Assembly: GCF_008087345.1 (NCBI RefSeq)
Contig: NZ_ML701735.1
Coordinates: forward strand, 495,010 to 559,009
Direction: 5' to 3'
DNA: 64,000 nt
From: Nocardioides caldifontis
GTDB lineage: Bacteria > Actinomycetota > Actinomycetes > Propionibacteriales > Nocardioidaceae
A program made the translations under genes and the position numbers. This document shows positions 46,088 through 55,087 of the stretch, in pieces. The notes below the pieces were generated by a model. That model ran no database searches and was not told where the DNA came from. It was given only the letters and a program-made list of their open reading frames with translations. The first letter of the stretch is position 1, and the number at the start of each line of letters is the position of its first letter.

Positions 46088-47866
46088 ATGCACTACGTCG
46101 GGGTCGACCTCGCCTGGGGCGAGCGCCGCCCCACCGGCATCGCGGTCCTCGACACCGAGGGGCGGCTGGTCCACGTCACCGCGGCCACCACCGACGAGGA
46201 GCTGCTCGCCGAGCTCGGGCCGCACACCACCGGCCCGTGCGTGGTCGCCATCGACGCCCCGCTGGTCGTGGTCAACGAGACGGGGAACCGGCCCTGCGAG
46301 GCGGCGCTCAACCGCGACTTCGCGCCGTTCGACGCGGGCGCCCACCCGTCCAACACCCGCAAGCCCGAGTTCCGGGACACTCCCCGCGGCGCACGGATCG
46401 CCGACGCCCTCGGGCTCGACCTCGACCCGGGCTCGACGTCGCTCCGGCGAGCCCTCGAGGTCTACCCGCACCCCGCGACGATCGCCCTGTTCCGGCTGGG
46501 GCGGACGCTGAAGTACAAGCACCGCACCGGCCGCACGCTCGCCGAGCTCACCTCGGAGCTCGGCCGGTTGGTCGGGCTCCTCGAGGGGCTCGCGGCCGCC
46601 CAGGTTCCGATGCACGTCACCGGCAACGCGCAGTGGCGGGCGCTCGTCGAGCAGGTGGAGAAGGCCACCCGCAAGAGCGACCTGCGCCGCGTCGAGGACC
46701 AGGTCGACGCGGTCCTGTGCGCCTACATCGCGCTGTTCGCCGCGCGCCGCCCGGACCTGGTCACCACCTACGGCGACCTGGCGACCGGCTACATCGTCAC
46801 CCCGACGCTGCCCGAGGGGCACACCCCCACACCGCGCCCTCGCGCCGACCGGGCGGCGCCGGCCGCCGACCGCGCGGGGGTCGTCCGGCAGGCCGTGCAG
46901 GAGTACGCCGAGCTCCAGCCGGTGCTCCACGAGGCCACCAGCCGGTACGCCGGGCTGGTCACCTCGCTGCTCGACGACGCGGGCATCAACTACCTGAGCA
47001 TCGACGCCCGCACCAAGAGCGTCGCCTCGTTCGCCGCCAAGGCCGGACGGGAGGAGGGTGGCGCGCCCCTCTTCGCGGACCCGCTCGTCGACATCACCGA
47101 CCAGCTCGGGGTGCGGGTGATCACCTACCTGCAGCGCGACGTCGAGGCGGTCGCGGCGCTCCTCGGCGAGCAGCTCGTCGTGCTCGACGACCGCGACATG
47201 GGCCGCGAGACCGCCAGCGAGGGCAGGTTCGGCTACGCCAGCCGCCACCTCCTCGTCCGGCTCGACGACGCCCGGCTCGCCGCACCGTCGTACGCCGCGA
47301 TCGGGGGTCGTGCGGCCCAGGTGCAGGTCCGGACCGTGCTCCAGCACGCGTGGGCGGAGTTCGAGCACGCCATCCGCTACAAGGGACGGGTCCCCGAGGA
47401 GCACGGTGCTGACCTCGAGCGACGGTTCACGTTGGCGGCCGGGCTGCTGGAGCTGGCCGACCGCGAGTTCTCGTTGATCCAGGAGCGGCTGCAGGGCGGC
47501 GGCGGACGGGCGACCGCCGACGCGGACACCACCGACCCCCGCATCGACGCGCAGGACCTCGCGCAGCTCCTCGCCGAGCGCCACCCCGACGCCGGCTGGT
47601 CGCGTCCCGACCACTACGAGTGGGTGGCCGGGCTGCTGCTCGAGCTCGCCGTGACCTCCCTGGACGAGCTCGGCGCGCTGCTCGACTCCGTGGACAGCGA
47701 CGCGATCAACGAGCGGATGGGGTACCGCCAGCCGCCCACCGCCGTACGCCGGCTCGACGACGCGCTCCTCTGCCTGTACGGCGAGCGCTACATCGGGCTG
47801 CACGGCAACGCGCACCGGGTCGAGCTGCTCCGGACCCGGCTCGCCAAGCTCAGCGGCGACGGCTGA
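46088..47866 (+). CDS. relZ: RelZ-like fusion: DUF429/RNase H-like domain plus RelA/SpoT (p)ppGpp synthetase domain
   Basis: ATG at 46088 is used; a G-rich box lies just upstream. Residues 1-245 are DUF429 (YVGVDLAWGERRPTGIAVL, VVAIDAPLVVV), an RNase H-like fold. Residues 270-450 are a RelA/SpoT synthetase domain: D338 in TDQLGVRVI, the G-loop GYASRHLLV (383-389) and QVQVRTVLQHAWAEFEH (411-427). The order matches RelZ (MS_RHII-RSD) of Mycobacterium smegmatis, reported to have RNase HII and (p)ppGpp synthetase activities. Here position 411 is Gln where most synthetases have the catalytic Glu of the E-x-Q-x-R-T motif, so activity should not be assumed. There is no HD hydrolase domain. The C-terminal 140 residues are helical. 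Confidence 0.87.
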   Translation: MHYVGVDLAWGERRPTGIAVLDTEGRLVHVTAATTDEELLAELGPHTTGPCVVAIDAPLVVVNETGNRPCEAALNRDFAPFDAGAHPSNTRKPEFRDTPRGARIADALGLDLDPGSTSLRRALEVYPHPATIALFRLGRTLKYKHRTGRTLAELTSELGRLVGLLEGLAAAQVPMHVTGNAQWRALVEQVEKATRKSDLRRVEDQVDAVLCAYIALFAARRPDLVTTYGDLATGYIVTPTLPEGHTPTPRPRADRAAPAADRAGVVRQAVQEYAELQPVLHEATSRYAGLVTSLLDDAGINYLSIDARTKSVASFAAKAGREEGGAPLFADPLVDITDQLGVRVITYLQRDVEAVAALLGEQLVVLDDRDMGRETASEGRFGYASRHLLVRLDDARLAAPSYAAIGGRAAQVQVRTVLQHAWAEFEHAIRYKGRVPEEHGADLERRFTLAAGLLELADREFSLIQERLQGGGGRATADADTTDPRIDAQDLAQLLAERHPDAGWSRPDHYEWVAGLLLELAVTSLDELGALLDSVDSDAINERMGYRQPPTAVRRLDDALLCLYGERYIGLHGNAHRVELLRTRLAKLSGDG

Positions 47867-47942
47867 GCCGGAGCGTGGCGGTGGGCCGGCGGCTCACCAG
47901 GGCCGCACGGCGAAAAGCGGCATACCGCTTCTGACGATGGGC

Positions 47943-47971
47943 AAGTACCCGTACCTTAGTCCCGAAAGGGA
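47943..47971 (+). promoter_or_regulatory. Paired short palindromes in the leader of 48020
   Basis: An imperfect palindrome AAGTACCCGTACCTT (47943-47957) is followed by TCCCGAAAGGGA (47960-47971), which can fold into a 4-bp stem with a GAAA loop. They lie 49-77 bases before the start codon. Repressor site or 5' UTR structure are both possible. Confidence 0.4.
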
Positions 47972-48019
47972 TGAAAAGGGCGGTACCTCGGGCGCCGCTC
48001 CCACACCTAGGAGACACAC

Positions 48020-48565
48020 ATGACCAAGCAACTGAGCCGTGCCCTCGTCACGGCCACCCTGGCCGCCGCCGTCCTCGGCGGCACCACCACGACGGCCCAC
48101 GCGGACGTCGCCGACGGCTGTGAGGGCGTCGGCGCGGCGCTGACCGTCGCACAGGCCGAGGAGACCGCCGCGAAGCGGGCCTTCACCACCTTCACCCGCA
48201 GCCAGGCCCACGAGCAGGTCGCCCTCCTCAAGGCCACCGAGCGCCGCGAGGCCCGGGAGGCCGCGCGCGCGGAGCAGCGTGCCGCGCGCGAGGTCGCGAA
48301 GGGGCTCGACAAGAGCGCCCGCAAGGAAGCCCTCGCGGCGCTCAAGGAGGCCCGCCGGGTCGCCCGTCAGGAGGCGAAGGAGGCCCGCGAGGTCGCCAGG
48401 GCGGACCGGAAGGCGCTCAAGGCGCTGGTCAAGGCCGAGCGCAAGGAGCTGAAGGCTGCCTGGAAGGCCGCCGCCGAGAAGGCGGACGAGCTGGAGGCGC
48501 TCGCCGAGGAGTGCGCCGACGCGCCCGTGGTCACCGGCCCGTCCGACGACGCCCCTCAGGGCTGA
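48020..48565 (+). CDS. Secreted Ala/Lys/Glu-rich coiled-coil protein
   Basis: ATG at 48020 follows TAGGAG. The 181-residue protein has a signal peptide (MTKQLSRALVTATLAAAVLG, cleavage near AHA). The mature part is one long charged helix (about 60-165) built of K/R-E-A-x heptad-like repeats (AREAARAEQRAAREVAKG, KERKELKAAW-type), with two Cys flanking the helix (DGCEGV, EECADA) that could join in a disulfide. No enzymatic motif. Composition suggests a periplasmic or wall-associated structural or polyanion-binding protein; function unknown. Confidence 0.78.
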   Translation: MTKQLSRALVTATLAAAVLGGTTTTAHADVADGCEGVGAALTVAQAEETAAKRAFTTFTRSQAHEQVALLKATERREAREAARAEQRAAREVAKGLDKSARKEALAALKEARRVARQEAKEAREVARADRKALKALVKAERKELKAAWKAAAEKADELEALAEECADAPVVTGPSDDAPQG

Positions 48566-48583
48566 CCCGGACGCCGGGCCAGG

Positions 48584-49228
48584 TCAGCGGCCGGACGCGG
48601 CCACCCGGATCCCGAGTGCCACCAGCACCGAGCCGCTGACCGCCTCGAGCCGCCGTCGGACGGCGGGGCGGGCGAACCACGATCCGGCCCTGGCCACTCC
48701 CGCCGCGAGGGCGAGGTAGAGCACGGTCTCCAGCGCGACCTGCACCAGCGCCAGCCCGGCCGTGGTGAGGAACAGCGGCCGGTCCGACGGCACGAACTGC
48801 GGGTAGAACGCCATCATGAACACGGCCGCCTTCGGGTTGGCCAGCTGCACCGCGACGCCCTCGCCGAACGCCGACCACCACGCCCGCCGGTCGGGAGCGC
48901 CGGTGGCCGTGACGACCGGCTCGGCCGTACCCCTGCGGTGGCGCCAGGCCGCGAGCAGCGCCCGCCCGCCGAGGTAGAGCAGCACCGCGGCCCCGACCAC
49001 CCGCAGGACCGTGTACGCGGTCTCGGAGGCGGCGACCAGCGCGGCGAACCCGGCGCCCGCGGCCAGCGCCCACAGGTAGAGCCCCAGCTCGAGGCCGAGC
49101 ACCGTGGCCACCGCGCTGCGGAACCCGCGCAGCGCCGCGCGCCGCAGGATCAGCGCCATCGCCGGCCCGGGCGACGCCGAGATCAGGAACACCGCCACCA
49201 CGAAGGCGACCGCCGACGACACGTCCAT
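48584..49228 (-). CDS. LysE/RhtB-family amino-acid exporter
   Basis: ATG at 49228 is chosen because it begins the first helix normally (MDVSSAVAFVVAVFLISASP) and has a GGTGAG box upstream. The 214-residue protein has six membrane helices and the family signature SPGPAMALILRRAALRG followed by ANPKAAVFMMAFYPQF. Members export amino acids such as lysine, threonine or homoserine lactones; the substrate here is unknown. It converges on the coiled-coil protein gene. Confidence 0.92.
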   Translation of the reverse strand: MDVSSAVAFVVAVFLISASPGPAMALILRRAALRGFRSAVATVLGLELGLYLWALAAGAGFAALVAASETAYTVLRVVGAAVLLYLGGRALLAAWRHRRGTAEPVVTATGAPDRRAWWSAFGEGVAVQLANPKAAVFMMAFYPQFVPSDRPLFLTTAGLALVQVALETVLYLALAAGVARAGSWFARPAVRRRLEAVSGSVLVALGIRVAASGR

Positions 49229-49332
49229 GAGCTCACCGTGGCACCGACGCGGCGACGCCGTCCAACGCATTTGGACCGGCCGGACCGGCCACGGCATGCA
49301 TCAGTCGGGGGCGCCCGGGCATCCTCGGGGCC

Positions 49333-50808
49333 ATGACCGACGAGCAGAGGGGCGTCGCCTTCCCGGCCTCGCCCGACGGGGGCCGCAGCACCTCCGAGGT
49401 GGGCCGGGCGGTGGTCGCGGACGCACTCCGCGAGGTCGACCCGGTCGGCGCGGGGCACGCGGCCGGGGAGACCAACTGGCGCACGGGGTACCTGGTCCAC
49501 TTCCGGCGGCTCGTCGAGGCCGGGATGCAGTCCCGCGACGCCGCGCTGTCGGTCGCCGTGAACGGCGCCGACGCGCTGCACAGCAGGATGGTCGTGGCCA
49601 CCGCGGACGGCGAGGAGCCGCTCGCCAGCTGGGCGGAGGGCGACGGCACCACAGAGCAAGGCGGACCGCTCGGCACCGTCGAGGTCGCCGGCACGGCGGA
49701 ACCCGAGCGGGAGCTCTCGCTCCCCCTGCACGGCGAGCGGCTGCGCGGCGACGCGGTCCGCGCCCAGCTGGACCGGTGGGTCGAGAGCGGCGTGGCCGAG
49801 CCCAGCGCCGCCGAAGCCGTGCAGCAGGTCCTCGACCACCCGGAGTGGCTGCGGCTCGACGGGCGCACGGTCGCGGTCCTGGGCGCCGGTGCCGAGATGG
49901 GGCCACTGCAGGCATTGCTTCGCTGGGGAGCCCGGGTGGCCGCCGTCGACCTCGCGCGGCCGCAGGTCTGGGAGCGCGTCGTCAGCACGGCCCGGGAGTC
50001 GGCCGGCACGCTGCTGGTCCCGCTCCGCAAGGGCGGCACCGACCCGGTGCAGGACGCCGGCGCCGACCTCGTGCAGGAGGTGCCGACCATCGGCACCTGG
50101 CTGGAGGGGCTCGACGGCTCGCTGGTGCTGGGCAACTACGTCTACGCCGACGGCGCCGACAACGTCCGCGTCTCGGTGGCGGTCGACGCGCTGACCGGCC
50201 GGCTCCTCGACCGGCTCCCCGACCTGTCGCTCGCCTTCCTCGCCACCCCGACCGACGTGTTCGTGGTGCCGAAGGAGGCGGTGGACCACGCCACGCGCTG
50301 CTACGACTCCCGAGGGCCACGCTCGAAGCTGCTCGGCCGGCCGCTGCGCACGCTCAGCGGTGGGCGGCTGCTGCACCGCGCGTACGTCCGCGGCTCGGAC
50401 CCGGGCGTCAACGACAGCCTCGTCCCGCAGCAGGGACCGAACTACGCGCTGGCCAAGCGGCTCCAGCGCTGGCGGGCGACGACCGCGCGTGCGGCGGGGA
50501 CGACGGTGTCGATGAACGTCGCGCCGCCGACCCGGACCCGGTCGGTGGTGAAGAACCGGGCCCTGGCCGCGGCGTACGCCGGAGCCCACCGGTTCGGCGT
50601 CGAAGTCTTCGAGCCGGCGACCGCGAACGTCCTCATGGCGGCCCTGCTCGTCCACGACCTGCACACCGGCGGCGGCCCGCAGCACGACCACCCCTGGCAG
50701 GACGAGGCGCACGCGGCGGTCCACGGCGGGCTGTGGCGCACCGCCTACGCGCCGCGGAGCGCGCTCGGGCTCGCCGCGCTGCTGGGGTACGGCGCCGCCC
50801 GCGGCTGA
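49333..50808 (+). CDS. Uncharacterised protein with Rossmann-like nucleotide-binding motif
   Basis: A 491-residue soluble protein I cannot assign to a named family. The middle contains VAVLGAGAEMGPLQALLRWG (about 180-199) followed by ARVAAVDLARP, a dinucleotide-binding beta-alpha-beta unit of the saccharopine dehydrogenase or SDR type. The C-terminal part has conserved-looking motifs (SLVPQQGPNYALAKRLQRWR, TTVSMNVAPPTRTRSVVKN). NAD(P)-dependent redox chemistry is a reasonable but unproven guess. It ends 6 bases before the convergent gene at 50814. Confidence 0.75.
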   Translation: MTDEQRGVAFPASPDGGRSTSEVGRAVVADALREVDPVGAGHAAGETNWRTGYLVHFRRLVEAGMQSRDAALSVAVNGADALHSRMVVATADGEEPLASWAEGDGTTEQGGPLGTVEVAGTAEPERELSLPLHGERLRGDAVRAQLDRWVESGVAEPSAAEAVQQVLDHPEWLRLDGRTVAVLGAGAEMGPLQALLRWGARVAAVDLARPQVWERVVSTARESAGTLLVPLRKGGTDPVQDAGADLVQEVPTIGTWLEGLDGSLVLGNYVYADGADNVRVSVAVDALTGRLLDRLPDLSLAFLATPTDVFVVPKEAVDHATRCYDSRGPRSKLLGRPLRTLSGGRLLHRAYVRGSDPGVNDSLVPQQGPNYALAKRLQRWRATTARAAGTTVSMNVAPPTRTRSVVKNRALAAAYAGAHRFGVEVFEPATANVLMAALLVHDLHTGGGPQHDHPWQDEAHAAVHGGLWRTAYAPRSALGLAALLGYGAARG

Positions 50809-50813
50809 TCCGG

Positions 50814-51532
50814 TCAGCGACCGGCGAACACCTCGTCCACCGGACCGTCGACCGCGAGGAGGTCGACGGTGAACGCCAGGTCGTCACGGCGCCGCCCAGG
50901 GGCTGCAGCGAGACGACCACGCCGGTCACGACGTCCAGCGCGACGTCGTAGGCCTCCGGGTAGTCGGCCGTGTCGACGTGCGGGTTGCCCCGCTCGCCGT
51001 ACTCCTCCTCGTCCGAGACGACCGACCACAGCAGCGGGCAGCAAGGGCACCGGGGGTCGTACCCCTCCGCCGCGCGGACCACCGCGCGCCACACCCCACG
51101 GCCGGCGACACGGTCCGCGCGCACCCGCTCGACCAGGGTCCACTCGCTGAGCTCGACCGGGTCGAGCATCGCCACCCAGGTGAAGTCGCCGTACATCGGG
51201 TCGTCGTAGTCGACGAGCACCCGGTCGGGCCGGTGCGCCACGAGCCCGTCCGGCCGTAGCGCCGGCACCACCTCGTGCGGCAGCCGCGATCGGGGCGGTT
51301 CCGGGACCTCGGAGCCGTCGTCGGCGGCGGACGCCACCACCGTCGAGGTGGTGTAGGGCAGCCCGTGCTCGTACGTCGTCCGCCCCGAGCCGTCCCGGAC
51401 GAGCAGCTCACCGGGGCGCCGCACCCAGGCCTCGACCGTGCCCTCGTCGTCGGTGCGGGTGAAGTGCGCGGTCCGCCAGCGCCGCGGCGAGCTCCGCGCC
51501 AGCGCACGCCACGAGTCCTCGGTCGGCTCCAC
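50814..51532 (-). CDS. Uncharacterised protein with probable frameshift near its C-terminus
   Basis: Start GTG at 51532. The main frame encodes about 215 residues with HFTRTDDEGTVEAWVRRPGE, YGDFTWVAMLDPVELSEW and a Cys cluster CPCCPLLW. After TGVVVSLQPLGGA the frame turns into low-quality Arg/Ser-rich sequence that runs on antisense to the neighbour (to 50633). Shifting frame by one base at about 50885-50895 instead gives RDDLAFTVDLLAVDGPVDEV and a stop at 50814, a natural end. This is either a one-base deletion in the genome or a sequencing error. It follows the histidine kinase gene by 38 bases on the same strand. Function unknown. Confidence 0.65.
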
Positions 51533-51570
51533 GGCACCATCATCTCGACGGGCGCCACCGGTTTCCCGGT

Positions 51571-54153
51571 TCAGTCGCCCCCGGGGCACCCGTCGAGCAC
51601 ACCGGTGGAGGCGCCGCCGTACGTCGGGAGCGGCGGGGCGTCACGGAGCGGGTCGGCAGCGCGGGCGCGGCCGAGGTTCCAGGCCAGCCAGTCGTCGTCG
51701 GCGGGGCTGCGCCCGGCGAGCACGCAGTGCTGCACGTCGTCGGGGAGGTCGGCGAACGCCGGCACCGCGTCGTCGGACAGGCCGCGGAGGTAGCCCCAGT
51801 CGATGCGGCCGGTCTCCGCGTAGCGGTCGAGGTTGTGCTCGGCGATCCAGGCGTCCGGGTTGACCGCGGCGAGCCCCAGCAGCCCGACCGATCCGCTCAG
51901 CAGCGCGAACCGCGCGAGCCACGCCCCCCGGAGCGTCACCCCGGCGACGAGGACGGCGAGGACCAGCAGCCCCAGCCACCCCTCGAAGACGTCGACGAGC
52001 AGCCGGAGCCGCGTGAACCCGTAGGCCTCCTGGTAGACGTGCATCCGGTGCAGTGCCGAGGCCACGACCACCAGCGTCTGGACGCAGAGCAGCCCGAGCG
52101 AGGCGCGCAGCCAGCTCCGGTCGGCGGCCGTCGCCACCGGCGCCTTGCGGGCCGCGGCCCAGATCACCAGGAGGGTCAGGGCGGTGGCGACGGTGAGCTG
52201 GCCGAACCCCTGGTGGACGTGCTCGGCGTAGGTGAGCCCCGTGGTGCGCCGGAGGTACTCGTGTCCGCCGAACACCACCGTCGCCTGGGCGACGAGGAAC
52301 GTCGCGAAGACCGCGTTGACGACGAGGACCGGGGCCAGCCACTCGAACCGGTTGGACACCGGCCGGCGCCGGGTGTCGGCCCGGTCGACCTGCGGCGGGT
52401 TGAGGGCGAGGTACGCCGCAGCGAGCACCGTGCCGCCGACGGCGACCGCGACGAAGGTGCGAAGGATGAACGTGTCGACGGTGAGGTCGGGGAGCAGCGC
52501 GTCCACCCACTCGGCGACCAGCGCGTCGGCGGAGGCGAAGAGCGCCCCGAAGACGAGCAGCCCGAGGAGCGACCAGATCGCGGTCCGGAGCAGCGCCGCT
52601 CCCTGGCCGAGCCCGGTGAGCCGGGTCAGCGTGCGGCCGAGCCAGGGCAGCCCGCGCAGCCCCGCCAGCGGCCAGGCCACCCCGGTCAGCAGGAACCCCA
52701 GCAGGGTGCGGCCACGCGTCGCGCCGACCACGCAGAGCGCAGCGCCGGCCAGCACGCACAGCACGACGATCCAGTCCGCGTCGCGGAGCGCGGTGGTCGA
52801 CGCCAGCCCGACGCACAGCACGGCGCAGGCCAGGGTGAACGGCTCGCGGCGCCGCGGGTTGGCGGCCAGCACGACCCCGCCCGCCGCGAGCAGCACGAGG
52901 AGCGTGCCGATCCCGCTGTCGCGGAAGGGCAGCAGCACCGCGGCCAGCACGCCTGCACCCACGGCGCCGAGGAGCACCCCGAGCCGGGCCGGCACCCCGC
53001 GGTCCGGCCAGAACCCACCGAACAGGTCGTCGAGCAGCGGCCGTGGCTGGACGGGCGCCGCGGGCCCGGTGGGCGGCGGGGACGCCGGGGCCGGCGCGGG
53101 CGGGGGTACGGCGGTCGGCAACGGTTCCTCCTGGCGGGTGGCGGGTCGGTCGGGCGGCTCGAGCGGCAGGTCGACCCGGACCCGGGCCCCCTCGGTCCCG
53201 GGCTCGGGGTCGGTGAAGCGGATGGTGCCGCCGTGCAGGTCGGTGACCCACCGGGCGATGGCGAGCCCGAGCCCGGTGCCCCCTCCCCCGTCGGCGCCGC
53301 TCAACGTGCCGAACGGCTCGAAGACCCGCTCCCGGTCGGCCTCCGGGACGCCCGGGCCCTGGTCGTGCACCTCGAGCAGGTAGCGGCGGTCCCGCTGTGC
53401 CGCCGCCACCGCGACGGTGCCGCCGGCCGGGCTGTGCCGGGACGCGTTGTCCAGCAGGTTGGCGACGAGCTGCCGCAGCCGCGCGGGGTCGGCGCGCACC
53501 ACGAGGTCGGAGGGTTCGACGCGCAGGTCGAACTCCACCGCCCGGCCGAGCACCTGCGCCTCGGCCACCGCGTCGGCGAGCAGCGGCGCGAGCCGGACCG
53601 GCTCGGGGGTCAACGGCGCCTTGCCGGCGTCGACGCGGGCGAGGTCGAGGAGGTCCTCCACCAGCCGGCTCGCGCGCTCCGCCTGGGCCAGCGCCGACCG
53701 CAGCGAGTCCGGGTCGCGGGTGACGCCGTCGACGACGTTCTCGAGCACCGCGCACAGGGCCGCCAGCGGGGTGCGCAGCTCGTGGCTCACGTTGGCGACC
53801 AGCTCGCGCCGCTGCCGGTCGACGGTGGCGAGGTCGCGCGCCATCGTGTTGAACGCCCGTGCCAGCTCACCGACCTCGTCGCCGGAGGTGTCGCTGACGC
53901 GGACCGCGTAGTCGCCGGTCGCCATCCGGCGCGCGGCCTCCGTCATCTGGCGCAGCGGCGAGGTCATCCCCACCGCGAGCAGCTGCGTCACCGCCAGGGC
54001 CAGCGCCACCGTCACCGGGATGCTGAGCCAGACCGGGACACCGCCCGCGCGGCCGAGCGTCGCGACCCCCGAGGCGACCGCGACGCTGGCCGCGACGAGC
54101 AGCCCGAGCTTGACCTTGAGGGAGCCGACCCGGGCCAGGGGTTCGGTCGTCAC
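51571..54153 (-). CDS. Sensor histidine kinase fused to DUF4153-like membrane domain
   Basis: The 860-residue protein has two N-terminal helices (about 12-30 and 40-62), a HAMP domain (about 62-114), a HisKA domain with H124 in NVSHELRTPL and an HATPase domain (NLLDNASRHS, DQGPGVP, GGTGLGLAIARW). After a Pro-rich linker (about 340-370) follows a large region with about 12-13 membrane helices resembling DUF4153/DUF4173 (about 380-790). No extracellular sensor loop of size lies in the kinase half, so the C-terminal membrane domain may be the sensor. It lies 18 bases after its response regulator. Confidence 0.87.
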   Translation of the reverse strand: MTTEPLARVGSLKVKLGLLVAASVAVASGVATLGRAGGVPVWLSIPVTVALALAVTQLLAVGMTSPLRQMTEAARRMATGDYAVRVSDTSGDEVGELARAFNTMARDLATVDRQRRELVANVSHELRTPLAALCAVLENVVDGVTRDPDSLRSALAQAERASRLVEDLLDLARVDAGKAPLTPEPVRLAPLLADAVAEAQVLGRAVEFDLRVEPSDLVVRADPARLRQLVANLLDNASRHSPAGGTVAVAAAQRDRRYLLEVHDQGPGVPEADRERVFEPFGTLSGADGGGGTGLGLAIARWVTDLHGGTIRFTDPEPGTEGARVRVDLPLEPPDRPATRQEEPLPTAVPPPAPAPASPPPTGPAAPVQPRPLLDDLFGGFWPDRGVPARLGVLLGAVGAGVLAAVLLPFRDSGIGTLLVLLAAGGVVLAANPRRREPFTLACAVLCVGLASTTALRDADWIVVLCVLAGAALCVVGATRGRTLLGFLLTGVAWPLAGLRGLPWLGRTLTRLTGLGQGAALLRTAIWSLLGLLVFGALFASADALVAEWVDALLPDLTVDTFILRTFVAVAVGGTVLAAAYLALNPPQVDRADTRRRPVSNRFEWLAPVLVVNAVFATFLVAQATVVFGGHEYLRRTTGLTYAEHVHQGFGQLTVATALTLLVIWAAARKAPVATAADRSWLRASLGLLCVQTLVVVASALHRMHVYQEAYGFTRLRLLVDVFEGWLGLLVLAVLVAGVTLRGAWLARFALLSGSVGLLGLAAVNPDAWIAEHNLDRYAETGRIDWGYLRGLSDDAVPAFADLPDDVQHCVLAGRSPADDDWLAWNLGRARAADPLRDAPPLPTYGGASTGVLDGCPGGD

Positions 54154-54171
54154 GAGGCAGTCACCGTCCGG

Positions 54172-54876
54172 TCACCGTCCACCACGGTTGCCGGGCGCGG
54201 TCTCGAGGGCGTAGCCGACGCCGTGCACCGTCCGCACCACGTCCGGGCCGACCTTCGCGCGGAGCCCCTTCACGTGGCTGTCCACGGTGCGGGTCCCCGA
54301 CGCCCCGGGCCACCCCCACACCTCGGCGAGCAGCCGCTCCCGGGTCACCACCGCGCCAGGCTCGCCCGCGAGGCAGACCAGGAGGTCGAACTCGGTCGGG
54401 GTCAGCCGCACCTCCTCGCCAGACCGCCAGACCCGGCGGGCCGCCACGTCGACGCGGAGCTCACCGAGCTCCAGCGGCCGCCGGCCGGCCAGCTCGGTCG
54501 CCCGGTCGACCCGGCGCAGCAGCGCCGCGACCCGGGCCACCAGCTCGCGCATGCGGAACGGCTTGGTGAGGTAGTCGTCGGCACCGACGCCAAGCCCCAC
54601 CAACACGTCGGCCTCGTCCGCTCGCGCGGTCAGCATGAGGACGGGTACCGGCCGGTCGGCCTGGATCCGGCGGCAGACCTCGTGGCCGTCGAAGCCGGGG
54701 AGCATCACGTCGAGCACCACCAGGTCCGGCGTGTGCTCGGCGTGCGCCGCCACGGCTCCCGGCCCGTCCCACGCGCGCACCACGTCGTACGCCTCGGCCT
54801 CGAGCCGGTCGGCCACCGCCTGGTTGATCACCGGGTCGTCCTCGACGAGGAGGATGCGGCGGCGTGCGGAGGTCAT
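54172..54876 (-). CDS. OmpR/PhoB-family response regulator
   Basis: The 234-residue protein has a receiver domain with the acidic pocket (LLVEDD, residues 10-14), phospho-acceptor D56 in DLVVLDVMLPG and Lys in DDYLTKPF, then a winged-helix DNA-binding domain (LTPTEFDLLVCLAGEPGAVV, RTVDSHVKGLRAKVG). It is first in the operon with the histidine kinase fused to a membrane domain and should be phosphorylated by it. Targets are unknown. Its start is divergent from the five-gene operon at 55088. Confidence 0.94.
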   Translation of the reverse strand: MTSARRRILLVEDDPVINQAVADRLEAEAYDVVRAWDGPGAVAAHAEHTPDLVVLDVMLPGFDGHEVCRRIQADRPVPVLMLTARADEADVLVGLGVGADDYLTKPFRMRELVARVAALLRRVDRATELAGRRPLELGELRVDVAARRVWRSGEEVRLTPTEFDLLVCLAGEPGAVVTRERLLAEVWGWPGASGTRTVDSHVKGLRAKVGPDVVRTVHGVGYALETAPGNRGGR

Positions 54877-55087
54877 GGTCGAAGGCTACGAGCGCGACCG
54901 GTCGGTTCCCGGGGACGACGTGTGGAGGTCTTGTGCAGATGACCCGCTGGGCCCGAGCGTTCCACGCTAGCCCGACGTCCGGCTGATGCCCTGACCTCAA
55001 GGGGCTATTGCTGGCCGCCTCAGATCCTCTTGACAGTGGAGGGAGCCGGGCGCGTCCCGAGCGCCCCTTCTCGGCGGGAGGCCCTCC
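54877..55087. other. Divergent intergenic region upstream of the five-gene operon
   Basis: These 211 bases carry a TTGACA hexamer at 55030-55035, but no good -10 was seen 17 bases further on. The ribosome binding site GGGAGG (55076-55081) precedes the ATG at 55088. No palindrome stands out, so regulation of the operon, including by the neighbouring response regulator, cannot be read from sequence. Confidence 0.5.

Noticed and set aside
42563-47815. A 1750-codon open frame on the minus strand opposite cydDC and relZ
   Set aside because: Its translation is Gly/Arg/Pro/Val-rich without domains and is an expected shadow of high-GC coding sequence; the plus-strand genes have clear family motifs.
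48020-48565. Histone-like or Lsr2-type DNA-binding protein because of the Ala/Lys-rich repeats
   Set aside because: A clear signal peptide and two Cys flanking the helix indicate export.
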